DNA of 7,442 bases from an uncultured Haemophilus sp. (GCA_905205995.1 CAJLFU010000065.1:1-7442); one strand, 5' to 3'; counted from the stretch's first letter, positions 1 through 7,368 are shown. The notes: a model not told the origin generated them from the sequence alone. Numbers and translations are program-made.

Positions 1-3000
1 TCAGTAAGCGTCTTCACCAAATCCATCACAAATTCTAGCCGCTCTTTGTTTTCTGGGAGTGCTTTTACAAACTTAAATTTTAATGGACCATCAAAGCGAT
101 AAACAATTGGATTTTGTTGAATTAATTTGATGAATTTTTCTGGATCAACTTTTGCTGAAGGTGAAAATTCAATAAAGCCACCTTGAGCCCCTGCATCGAT
201 TTTCAGCACTTTTAATGGTTTCACCATTAAACGCATCTCAGCAATTTGTAAAAGATTTTTAGTTGCTTCAGGTAATAGGCCAAAGCGATCGATTAATTCA
301 ACTTTTAATTCATCTAACTCTTGTTTACTTTCCGCTGCAGCAATGCGTTTATAGAACGACAAACGCATATTTACATCACCAAGATAGTCATCTGGCAATA
401 AGGCTGGAACACGTAACTCAATTTCAGCTTGCTGATGTGTAATCTCTTCTAATGAAGGTTCTCTTCCCTCTTTTAAGGCTTTAACTGCCGCATCAAGTAA
501 TTCCATATAAAGTGAAAAACCGATGCTCTCAATTTGCCCACTTTGTTCATTCCCTAATAATTCACCTGCACCACGAATTTCTAAATCGTGCGTCGCAAGG
601 ATGAAACCTGCACCTAAGTTATCTAAACTTTCTAATGCCTCTAAACGACGTTTCGCATCTTTCGTCATTAATTTCGGCGGAGGTGTAAGCAAATATGCAT
701 AAGCTTGGTGGTGAGAACGTCCCACTCGCCCACGCAGCTGGTGAAGCTGAGCTAAACCAAAATTATCTGCACGTTCAATAATGATCGTATTTGCCGTTGG
801 TACGTCAATCCCTGTTTCAATAATGGTGGAACAAACTAATACGTTATAACGTTGATGATAAAAATCACTCATCACGCGTTCAAGTTCTCGTTCTCGCATT
901 TGACCATGACCAATTACGACTCGAGCTTCCGGTACAAGTGCGGTCAGTTTTTCTGCTGTATTTTCAATACTCGCCACATCATTATGCAAATAATAAACTT
1001 GCCCACCACGTAAAATCTCACGCAGGATGGCTTCACGAATAATTAAATCATCTTTCTGGCGAACAAATGTTTTGATACTCACTCGGCGAGCCGGTGGCGT
1101 CGCAATAATAGAAAGATCGCGAATACCATTCATCGCCATATTCAAAGTACGAGGAATTGGTGTTGCGGTAAGCGTTAAAATATCAATATTTGCTCGAAGT
1201 TGTTTAATTTTCTCTTTTTGTCCTACACCAAAGCGATGTTCTTCATCAATGATGAGTAAGCCAAGATCAGAAAACTTCACATCGGATTGAATTAATTTAT
1301 GGGTTCCAATCAGAATATCGACTTTCCCCTCAGCTAAATTTTCTAAGATTTGTTTTTGCTCTTTGGCTGTTTTAAAGCGAGAAAGCACTTCCACATTAAC
1401 CGGAAGATTAGCAAAACGATCTTTAAAATTCTCGTAATGCTGTTGAGCTAACAAGGTTGTTGGAACCAATACGGCGACTTGTTTATGGTTCATGACCGCC
1501 AAAAATGCGGCGCGCATCGCCACTTCAGTCTTCCCAAAGCCCACATCACCACAAACCAAACGATCCATCGCTTTAGGTTGACACATATCCGAAATAACGG
1601 CATTAATCGCCATGGCTTGATCGTGCGTTTCTTCAAAAGGAAAGGTTGCAGCGAATTGCTGGAATTCCTCACGATCATATTTAAACTCAAAGCCTTTTTT
1701 CACTTCTCGTTGGGCATATACATCAAGTAATTCAGCGGCCACATCACGAATTTTTTCTGCGGCTTTTTGACGCGTTTTCGCCCACGATTCATTACCTAAT
1801 TTATGCAATGGTGCAGTTTCATCTGAGCCACCGACATAGCGACTAATTAAATGAAGAGAACCAACAGGCACATAAAGTTTGGATTCATTCGCATAATTGA
1901 TCAGCAAATATTCTGCTTTTAAGCCCCCAGTATCGAGTGTCACTAAGCCACCATAACGCCCAACACCATGATCTAAATGCACCACAGGCTGCCCAATTTT
2001 TAATTCAGCCAGGTTACGCACTAAGGTATCAGGATTGACCGCCTTACGTTTATCACGCTGACGTTGCTGTACTCGCTCGCCTAAAATTTCATGTTCAGTA
2101 ATGACGACGAGTTTAGCCTCATCAAGAATAAAACCTTGCTCAAGACGACTTACCCAAAGATTAAACTTGTCTTGATTAGCTTCAAATAAGGTTTTAATTT
2201 GTTTTGGTTTAATTTTTAATGGTGAAAGCAAATCCAGTAAGGTTTCACGTCGTCCTTCAGTCTCAACTGAAAATAAAACATTTCCTTTAAAATGCTCAAT
2301 AAACTGACGAAGTTGCAATAACGGTTCTTTTTGCTGTGATTGAATGGTCACGGCTGGTAATGCAGACACCGCTAAATTTTTCTGACGAACAGATGACCGT
2401 ACTTTTTCTGCTTTAAAATTAATTTTAGGATAATTTTTTAATGCATGATTTACCGCATCAATACTTAGCCACAAACGTTCTGGCGGCAAAAGAGGGCGCA
2501 TTGGATCAACTTTGCGATGCTCATAACGCTGTTTAGCATCAAGATAAAAACGTTCTCCTTGTGCTTGATTTGTTTCCATATCCACAAACAACGTTTTTTC
2601 GGGTAAGTAATCGAACAATGTTGCCATTTCATCAAAGAATAGCGGCTGCCAATATTCAATCCCTGAGATTAGTGTGCCTTTACTGATTTGCTGATAAATA
2701 TGTTCTGGATCACGACGAATTTCACCAAAGGTTTCTCTAAATTGTGTGCGGAAAAACTCAATACCTTTCTCATCAGTTGGAAATTCGTGTGCAGGTAATA
2801 AATTAATAGATTGAATTTCATCTAACGTTCGCTGCGTATCGACATCAAAAGTACGAATCGAATCAATTTCATCATCAAAAAAATCTAAGCGAAATGGAAC
2901 CGCACTTCCCATTGGGAAAAGATCTAAAAGAGATCCGCGCACAGCATATTCACCATGTTCTAGTACTTGCTCTACGGAACGATATCCTGCTGACTCTAAT

Positions 3001-3434
3001 TGTAATCGCAATTTTTCAATGACAAGACGGTCACCTTTTTTAATCAGAAGGACATTGTGCTGTAGATATTTCGGCGGGCACACACGTTGCATTAATGTGC
3101 TAATCGGTAAAACAAAGATACCTTTTTTAGTATTTTGCAAATGAAATAGCGCACTTAAACGCGAAGAAATAATTTCTTGATGAGGAGAAAAAGAATCATA
3201 AGGTAACGTTTCCCAATCAGGAAAAAACTGAACAGGCTGAGAAGTTAAATCCGGTAAAACTTGTGATAAACGAACCGCACTTTTGGTATCCGGTGTCACA
3301 ACCACAGTCAATCCATCGTATTGTTCTGCAATTTCACTGACAGCAAGCGCATCAACACCTGTTAATACGTTGCCAAGAATTTTATGATCATTGGGCTGAG
3401 TCGGAATATCAACATTAAAATAGGTTGTTTTCAT
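1..3434 (-). CDS. mfd: Transcription-repair coupling factor Mfd (3' end cut by window edge)
   Basis: Mfd is a cytoplasmic ATP-driven DNA translocase. It pushes RNA polymerase off DNA lesions and recruits UvrA for nucleotide excision repair. The open frame runs uninterrupted from ATG 3434 to the window edge, giving 1144 complete codons; E. coli Mfd has 1148, so only a few C-terminal residues are missing. The order is a UvrB-like N-terminal module (about 1-350), a linker domain, the RNA polymerase-interacting domain (about 470-545, with VRNLAEL and HGVGRY), RecG-like translocase lobes (about 575-935) and the C-terminal autoinhibitory domain. Visible motifs are Walker A GDVGFGKT (629-636), DEEH (730-733), TATP (756-759) and RGRVGR (901-906). 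By alignment from memory, E. coli's UvrA-contacting residues R165, R181 and F185 correspond to R166, R182 and F186. The start is supported because the N-terminus matches E. coli Mfd and no nearby Met competes. There is no clear Shine-Dalgarno. It is separated from the upstream operon by a terminator. Confidence 0.98.
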   Translation of the reverse strand, partial: MKTTYFNVDIPTQPNDHKILGNVLTGVDALAVSEIAEQYDGLTVVVTPDTKSAVRLSQVLPDLTSQPVQFFPDWETLPYDSFSPHQEIISSRLSALFHLQNTKKGIFVLPISTLMQRVCPPKYLQHNVLLIKKGDRLVIEKLRLQLESAGYRSVEQVLEHGEYAVRGSLLDLFPMGSAVPFRLDFFDDEIDSIRTFDVDTQRTLDEIQSINLLPAHEFPTDEKGIEFFRTQFRETFGEIRRDPEHIYQQISKGTLISGIEYWQPLFFDEMATLFDYLPEKTLFVDMETNQAQGERFYLDAKQRYEHRKVDPMRPLLPPERLWLSIDAVNHALKNYPKINFKAEKVRSSVRQKNLAVSALPAVTIQSQQKEPLLQLRQFIEHFKGNVLFSVETEGRRETLLDLLSPLKIKPKQIKTLFEANQDKFNLWVSRLEQGFILDEAKLVVITEHEILGERVQQRQRDKRKAVNPDTLVRNLAELKIGQPVVHLDHGVGRYGGLVTLDTGGLKAEYLLINYANESKLYVPVGSLHLISRYVGGSDETAPLHKLGNESWAKTRQKAAEKIRDVAAELLDVYAQREVKKGFEFKYDREEFQQFAATFPFEETHDQAMAINAVISDMCQPKAMDRLVCGDVGFGKTEVAMRAAFLAVMNHKQVAVLVPTTLLAQQHYENFKDRFANLPVNVEVLSRFKTAKEQKQILENLAEGKVDILIGTHKLIQSDVKFSDLGLLIIDEEHRFGVGQKEKIKQLRANIDILTLTATPIPRTLNMAMNGIRDLSIIATPPARRVSIKTFVRQKDDLIIREAILREILRGGQVYYLHNDVASIENTAEKLTALVPEARVVIGHGQMRERELERVMSDFYHQRYNVLVCSTIIETGIDVPTANTIIIERADNFGLAQLHQLRGRVGRSHHQAYAYLLTPPPKLMTKDAKRRLEALESLDNLGAGFILATHDLEIRGAGELLGNEQSGQIESIGFSLYMELLDAAVKALKEGREPSLEEITHQQAEIELRVPALLPDDYLGDVNMRLSFYKRIAAAESKQELDELKVELIDRFGLLPEATKNLLQIAEMRLMVKPLKVLKIDAGAQGGFIEFSPSAKVDPEKFIKLIQQNPIVYRFDGPLKFKFVKALPENKERLEFVMDLVKTLT
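936..944 (+). repeat. DNA uptake signal sequence, Haemophilus type
   Basis: This is an exact AAGTGCGGT core, followed by a T-rich tract as in the extended signal. It lies inside mfd. Read on the coding strand it supplies the codons for Thr-Ala-Leu. Confidence 0.9.
2899..2907 (-). repeat. DNA uptake signal sequence, Haemophilus type
   Basis: This is an exact core on the minus strand, inside mfd, with an AT-rich segment downstream. It encodes Ser177-Ala178-Val179 of Mfd, between the predicted UvrA-contact residues R166 and R182. Confidence 0.9.
3274..3282 (-). repeat. DNA uptake signal sequence, Haemophilus type
   Basis: This is an exact core on the minus strand near the 5' end of mfd. It encodes Ser52-Ala53-Val54 of the protein. 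Confidence 0.9.
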
Positions 3435-3443
3435 AAGTGCGGT
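3435..3443 (+). repeat. DNA uptake signal sequence abutting the mfd start codon
   Basis: This is an exact core with a good extended match: two A/T-rich tracts follow about one helical turn apart. On the mfd strand it reads ACCGCACTT and touches the ATG directly, so it fills the positions where a Shine-Dalgarno sequence would normally lie. It is the only uptake sequence in the window outside a coding region. Confidence 0.92.
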
Positions 3444-3479
3444 CAATTTTTATCTCATTTTTTACTTGAACAGTTGATT

Positions 3480-3507
3480 AGTTTAGCAAATTCACTCTAC
3501 TTTTCAA
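3480..3507 (-). promoter_or_regulatory. Candidate sigma-70 promoter for mfd
   Basis: On the minus strand, TTGAAA (3507-3502) is followed after 16 bases by TAAACT (3485-3480). The -10 is preceded by TGC, giving an extended -10 element. It lies just downstream of the terminator of the preceding operon and would start transcription near 3473, leaving a leader of about 39 bases before the mfd ATG. The assignment rests on pattern matching only. In AT-rich DNA such matches also arise by chance, although position and spacing favour it. Confidence 0.5.
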
Positions 3508-3520
3508 TATTTATCTGTAT

Positions 3521-3550
3521 AAAAAAACAGGGTTTATTTAACCCTGTTTT
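3521..3550 (-). terminator. Intrinsic terminator of the arcB-tmcA-small gene operon
   Basis: The arms AAAACAGGGTT (3524-3534) and AACCCTGTTTT (3540-3550) form a perfect 11-bp stem with a 5-base loop. On the minus strand the stem runs into an uninterrupted run of seven T (3527-3521). It begins three bases after the stop codon of the 57-codon gene. It should end the operon transcript and separate it from mfd. The plus-strand side is also T-rich, so it may work in both directions, but no plus-strand gene leads into it. Confidence 0.9.
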
Positions 3551-3553
3551 CTT

Positions 3554-3727
3554 TTATTTTTTGAGTGGTTCTAGTGGTTTCTCTTTTTTTACCTTACCAT
3601 CATCATCAAATTCAATGCGTGGCATACAACCTCGACAGCTACCTTTATCTAAACCAAGCTCACTGCAAAATTTATTATATTCATCTACCGCTTTACGGAA
3701 CCAACCTTTTTTTTCTTGTTCGCTCAT
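3554..3727 (-). CDS. Small CxxC protein of unknown function, 57 aa
   Basis: I do not recognise a function. The product is hydrophilic and highly charged, with many Lys, Glu and Asp, and has no signal peptide or membrane segment, so it is probably cytoplasmic. An amphipathic N-terminal stretch (about 5-25, KGWFRKAVDEYNKF) is followed by SCRGCMPRIEFDDDG, with Cys21, Cys31 and Cys34; the last two form a CxxC pair that could bind metal or act as a thiol pair (inference). The tail is Lys/Pro/Glu-rich. Evidence that it is real: its ATG overlaps the tmcA stop as ATGA, it has a near-ideal AGGAGG four bases upstream, and a terminator stem starts three bases after its stop. From memory and unchecked, it may belong to a short Pasteurellaceae family such as DUF5363. 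Its position suggests a role connected with TmcA or simple co-expression. Confidence 0.85.
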   Translation of the reverse strand: MSEQEKKGWFRKAVDEYNKFCSELGLDKGSCRGCMPRIEFDDDGKVKKEKPLEPLKK

Positions 3728-5568
3728 TTTGCCTCCTTTTTTAATTTTTGTGCAATTTCCGAACGTAATAATTTTAACCCATTTTTCTTATTATAGGGTA
3801 TCTGTTTTGTGATGAAATAATCTCTCATTAAAGGGCAATCTTTTTCATCTAAATTCATCAAAAATCGACGAATTGCCGGCAAAACGGAAGCTAAAGTGCG
3901 GTGAAAATAAGCAAAATTTTTTAAGCTTAACCAGTCTTCGTCAATTAATTCCCAATCTACTGATGTGATATTAAATTCCTGAACGAGCGGATGGAAAGAC
4001 AAAGGTATATTCCGTTGAAAAGATTGCGTTGCTTCTTTTTCTAATTTAATGCCTTGTGTAGAAAGCCCTTTTAGAGCAATAGCAGAATAACAACCACTAC
4101 TCGCCTCTAAATGCTCGCCTAAATGAACAAGAGAAAAACCACATTTCTGCCAAAATTGAGCCAGTTCTTTGGTATAACCAAAACTTACTGATAAATAATC
4201 TACATCGGCATTTTGTGTGATATGTTCAATAAGTTGTGTACCAATACCATGCTGCTGCCACATAGGCTGAACCGCAATTCTCGAAATACGTAAAGAATGC
4301 AATTCACAAGCCTTTTGTTGTTGAGCATGAAAACAAAGTGCTTGAGGCACGAGATTACCTTTCGGGCGTCTAGTCCCTTGTTGAATCGCTTCAATGAGGG
4401 CTGAATCTTCAATTCCACCTTCTTTTAATGCCCAAACTGCGCCTAGTAAATTTTGCTCGCTTTCAGCGGTAAAAAAACACTGAGAATTGGCATCAAACAA
4501 TCGCCGAAGATCTAGCGGTGATGTACGATAATGGGCTAATGTCATCAAGCCATAGAATTGAGGCAATGAAGAAAGTATTTCCTCTTGTGATCGTTCAGTA
4601 ATTTCGCATACTTTGCTTTTATCGTATGGCGTTTGTTTAAAGTCATCCTCCACATTTAATAATAAAAGCTCATCAATAAACGCCTCTAAAACATCATCTT
4701 TAGACCAACGTAGCGGTTCAATAAGCTCAAAGTCAGAAAAAGTGCGATTAATTTTTTGCTTAAATTTAAGCTCAAAGCCTCGCCCGGTTCCCTCATAACT
4801 ATGGATGGTAGTCGTAAATAGAATATACTTAAAATGATGAGAAAAAGCGCTAAGTTGAGCAATCGGCAGCATTGCCGCCTCATCAACAAAAAGCCAAGCA
4901 TTTTCAGAAAAAGAAGGATCATTTTGCAAAGTAAGGAAAAGCTCATCTGGTGCAATAAAAATAATCTCTTTTTGTGAAAATTCAGCCAAAATTTTAACCG
5001 CACTTTTATTCGGTGCAGTGAGGTAAATTTTAGTATCCAGTTGATTCGCTAATAAGCCTGCTAGAGCTGATTTCCCTCTTCCTCGTTTGGCAGTAAGAAA
5101 GTAGAGTTCGAATTCTTTTTGTGAGATTTGCTCAATAATTTTCTGCTGATCTAAGGTCGCGTTATGATTTACAAATAACTGCGGAGAAGTGCGGCCAAAT
5201 TTTAAATCATTTTGATGATAAAGGATGGGGAAGCCATATTTATGAATACAATGCTTAAAATATGTCATAAATCTTGGCGTAGCAATTGCCTCAATCGAAC
5301 CTGACCAACGAAGACTATCTTCATCTATTTGGGAATGAAGCTTCTCCCAATTTGATAGTAAGATAATTAAGGCGCCATTCATTTTCAATGTACCGGCAGC
5401 AATGGCTAGTGCCTCTAAATGGATACCTTTCCGTGCATCAAACAAGATCGTCTCAAACTCTTGTCCAAGAAGATTTTGAATTTTAGAAAACTCATTAATG
5501 ATCAAGGTATTTGCCGGTAAATTAGACGGCATATTCTCACTGACTAAAATTTGAAAATAACGTGTCAT
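3724..5568 (-). CDS. tmcA: tRNA(Met) cytidine acetyltransferase TmcA
   Basis: TmcA makes N4-acetylcytidine at wobble position 34 of elongator tRNA(Met), using acetyl-CoA and ATP hydrolysis, which helps prevent misreading of Ile codons. It acts in the cytoplasm. The 614 residues show an N-terminal domain (about 1-125, with LFDARKG and DSLRWS), a helicase-like ATPase module with Walker A RGRGKSA (162-168) and Walker B WLFVDEAA (225-232), the family segment YEGTGRGF (258-265), AHYRTSPLDLRR (345-356), a GNAT acetyltransferase domain with RIAVQP and the acetyl-CoA loop QQHGIG (438-443), and EASSGCYSAIALKGLS (488-503). E. coli TmcA has about 671 residues; the shortfall is mostly in the C-terminal tail. 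The start at 5568 is fixed by the arcB stop codon six bases upstream in the same frame and by alignment of RYFQILVSE with the E. coli N-terminus. The Shine-Dalgarno is weak (GAAAAG), suggesting coupling to arcB. Confidence 0.97.
   Translation of the reverse strand: MTRYFQILVSENMPSNLPANTLIINEFSKIQNLLGQEFETILFDARKGIHLEALAIAAGTLKMNGALIILLSNWEKLHSQIDEDSLRWSGSIEAIATPRFMTYFKHCIHKYGFPILYHQNDLKFGRTSPQLFVNHNATLDQQKIIEQISQKEFELYFLTAKRGRGKSALAGLLANQLDTKIYLTAPNKSAVKILAEFSQKEIIFIAPDELFLTLQNDPSFSENAWLFVDEAAMLPIAQLSAFSHHFKYILFTTTIHSYEGTGRGFELKFKQKINRTFSDFELIEPLRWSKDDVLEAFIDELLLLNVEDDFKQTPYDKSKVCEITERSQEEILSSLPQFYGLMTLAHYRTSPLDLRRLFDANSQCFFTAESEQNLLGAVWALKEGGIEDSALIEAIQQGTRRPKGNLVPQALCFHAQQQKACELHSLRISRIAVQPMWQQHGIGTQLIEHITQNADVDYLSVSFGYTKELAQFWQKCGFSLVHLGEHLEASSGCYSAIALKGLSTQGIKLEKEATQSFQRNIPLSFHPLVQEFNITSVDWELIDEDWLSLKNFAYFHRTLASVLPAIRRFLMNLDEKDCPLMRDYFITKQIPYNKKNGLKLLRSEIAQKLKKEAK
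3732..3740 (-). promoter_or_regulatory. Strong ribosome-binding site for the 57-aa gene
   Basis: On the minus strand AAAAGGAGG ends four bases before the ATG at 3727. It is embedded in the last codons of tmcA (Lys-Glu-Ala-Lys-stop). Neither tmcA nor arcB has a comparable site, so the small gene is probably translated efficiently in its own right as well as by coupling. Confidence 0.85.
3894..3902 (+). repeat. DNA uptake signal sequence, Haemophilus type
   Basis: This is an exact AAGTGCGGT core inside tmcA, followed by two A/T-rich tracts that fit the extended signal. On the coding strand it spans the codons for Arg-Thr-Leu near residue 558. Confidence 0.9.
4997..5005 (-). repeat. DNA uptake signal sequence, Haemophilus type
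   Basis: This is an exact core on the minus strand inside tmcA, with a strong extended match in the A/T tracts downstream. It encodes Ser189-Ala190-Val191 of TmcA, just after the Walker A region. Confidence 0.9.
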
Positions 5569-5571
5569 GAA

Positions 5572-7338
5572 TTACTTTTCTAAATACGCTTCTAATTCAG
5601 CTAAATTTTGAGGCCATTCATTACTGAGTTGCTTTATCCATGAAGCAATATCGGATGTCCAATTTGGTAATGAGGTATCTTGCGCCTGTTTTGCGATATT
5701 TTGAACATTAACAAGTCCTACCGACGCTGCTGCACCTTTAATTTTATGTGCGACATCTGACACGGTTTGTTGCATATCTGAGTTTGCAAGATAATCGTCA
5801 TAAGCTGTTTCTAATTCATCTAAATAAATCGGCATCCATTGTTTAAATAAACCCACATTAGCTTTAGCTTGTGATTTTCCAATTAACTCAATAAGTGAAA
5901 TATTGATCCCTTCTTGAACTTGAGGAGTTTCTTCTTCATCAGAGATACATTCAATATCATCGCCTAAAAAAGTTTTAAAGCACTGACGTAATTCAACCAA
6001 AGAAAGTGGCTTGCGTAATACACCATCCATTCCCTGCTTTTGATATTCTTCTTCGCTGTGCATCACGTTCGCTGTAAAGGCAATTAAAGGCGGGAGAAAA
6101 TCATAAATCCCTTCTTCGTAGTTTTTACGTAGATAGTATGCAATATCAAAGCCTGACATATCTGGTAACTTAATATCAAGAAAAACAATATCATAAGTAT
6201 TTTTCTCAAATAATCGGATCGCCTGTTCACCATTCATGGCAACATCAACATAATGCCCCTGCTTTTCAAGAATACTTTTGGCCACAACTACATTCAATTC
6301 AACGTCTTCAACTAATAAAATAGAAAGATGCTGCATAGCTGTTTCAGCATTCATCTCATTGGCTTGGGCTTTATCCGCAATAATCGTTAAATAAAAAGTA
6401 GAACCTTTATCCAACTCACTTTCAACAGTTAAATCCCCTTGCATTAACTGTGCAAGATTTTTAGAAATCGCGAGACCGATACCACTCCCAGCAGAACGAT
6501 TAATGTTATCTTTAACCTGATAATACATGGTAAAAATCTTATCCAATTCGCAAGAAGCAATACCTGCTCCCGTATCTGCAACACTAAATTGATACTGATT
6601 ATCTTGTATTTTCTGTACTGTAAGAATAACTTCACCTTTGTCAGTAAACTTCACGGCATTACCAATTAAATTCCAAAGAATTTGGCTGATACGTGCACGA
6701 TCTAAATAAAGCCAATTAGGTAAATTTTCATCACGATTTAAAGAAAACTTTAAACCTTTTTGCTCTGCCATTAAGGTGCCAAAATTATAGAAATCATTGA
6801 GTAGAGAATGAAAATCACAAGGCTGAATATTTAATTCAATGCGTTTAGAGTCGATCTTATCTAAATCAATAATGTCACTAAAAATATGGCCTAAACTGAC
6901 CGCACTTAGATTAATCGTATTCAGATAATTCTGTTGTTGTTCCGTTAATTTATCATCTAATAAAATTCGACTTAAGCCAATGATTCCATTTAATGGGGTA
7001 CGTAACTCATGGCTAATGGTAGCCAGTAAGGTACTTTTATCACGATTATTTTTTTCTAATCGAGCAAGCGTTTTAGAGAGCTCTAAACGAGAACGCTCTA
7101 ATCGCTCAACAAGTAGCGTAAAGAAATAAATAACAAAAGGAGCGGTAAATAAACCAAAAGTGATCGAACGAACAATATCGCTCCAGTGAATTCCATCACT
7201 AAAAAGTGTACTTAATAAGATTTGTATACAAAGAGCCAAAATCGCAAGAATAGCAATGCCAAGTAAGGAGAAACGCACTCGACCTAATCGAATAACCCAG
7301 TCAACATAGCGTTGTGCAAAATATCTAAAGTTTTTCAT
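5572..7338 (-). CDS. arcB: Aerobic respiration control sensor kinase ArcB, PAS-less form
   Basis: ArcB is an inner-membrane tripartite hybrid kinase that senses respiratory redox state and passes phosphate to the regulator ArcA. The 588 residues show two membrane segments (about 22-45 and 59-77) with a very short periplasmic loop, a short Leu-rich coiled coil (about 76-98), then directly the H-box SHELRTPLNG (His110), N-box NLIGNAVKF (223-231), G1 DTGAGI (255-260), G2 GSGIGLA (284-290), a receiver domain (E344/D345, phospho-acceptor Asp388 in FLDIKLPD, Thr422, Lys443) and a C-terminal phosphotransfer domain (His531 in AHKIKGAA). These match His292, Asp576 and His717 of E. coli ArcB, so the whole relay is intact. 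E. coli ArcB has 778 residues; the missing part is the linker plus PAS domain, including the redox-active Cys180 and Cys241. H. influenzae ArcB is reported to lack PAS as well. No arcA is in this window. The start matches the E. coli N-terminus (MK..R..AQ.YVD); no good Shine-Dalgarno precedes it. Confidence 0.97.
   Translation of the reverse strand: MKNFRYFAQRYVDWVIRLGRVRFSLLGIAILAILALCIQILLSTLFSDGIHWSDIVRSITFGLFTAPFVIYFFTLLVERLERSRLELSKTLARLEKNNRDKSTLLATISHELRTPLNGIIGLSRILLDDKLTEQQQNYLNTINLSAVSLGHIFSDIIDLDKIDSKRIELNIQPCDFHSLLNDFYNFGTLMAEQKGLKFSLNRDENLPNWLYLDRARISQILWNLIGNAVKFTDKGEVILTVQKIQDNQYQFSVADTGAGIASCELDKIFTMYYQVKDNINRSAGSGIGLAISKNLAQLMQGDLTVESELDKGSTFYLTIIADKAQANEMNAETAMQHLSILLVEDVELNVVVAKSILEKQGHYVDVAMNGEQAIRLFEKNTYDIVFLDIKLPDMSGFDIAYYLRKNYEEGIYDFLPPLIAFTANVMHSEEEYQKQGMDGVLRKPLSLVELRQCFKTFLGDDIECISDEEETPQVQEGINISLIELIGKSQAKANVGLFKQWMPIYLDELETAYDDYLANSDMQQTVSDVAHKIKGAAASVGLVNVQNIAKQAQDTSLPNWTSDIASWIKQLSNEWPQNLAELEAYLEK
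6899..6907 (-). repeat. DNA uptake signal sequence, Haemophilus type
   Basis: This is an exact core on the minus strand inside arcB, with A/T tracts downstream. It encodes Ser145-Ala146-Val147 in the dimerisation helices after the phospho-acceptor His. E. coli ArcB also has Ser-Ala-Val at this place, so here the signal fits an existing sequence. Confidence 0.9.
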
Positions 7339-7368
7339 TGTTTATATTGAGAAATAAAAATTGAGATC

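Noticed and set aside
1027..1730. Two plus-strand frames of 83-87 codons inside mfd
   Set aside because: They are antisense to highly conserved translocase motifs of mfd and have no ribosome-binding site or recognisable product.
1..3434. Possible frameshift or pseudogene in mfd, since it has no stop in the window
   Set aside because: The frame translates continuously with all the expected Mfd motifs in order. The missing stop is only the window edge.
3435..3550. Uptake sequence acting as part of a terminator
   Set aside because: In this family, inverted pairs of uptake sequences often form terminator stems. Here there is a single copy, and the real terminator at 3521-3550 has an unrelated stem.
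3384..3812. 142-codon plus-strand open frame crossing the mfd start, the intergenic gap and the tmcA end
   Set aside because: It is antisense to three well-supported genes and runs through a terminator hairpin. Its product is low-complexity and rich in Phe, Ser and Leu, and matches nothing I know.
4686..5003. 105-codon minus-strand frame inside tmcA, and similar short frames at 4200-4418 and 6444-6635
   Set aside because: These are out-of-frame shadows of tmcA and arcB. Their Leu- and Phe-rich products come from shifted reading of AT-rich codons.
4740..5195. Two more uptake-like 9-mers, AAGTGCGAT (4740-4748) and AAGTGCGGC (5187-5195)
   Set aside because: Each has one mismatch to the core. 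They may be degenerate or partly active sites but are not exact signals, so they are not listed as features.
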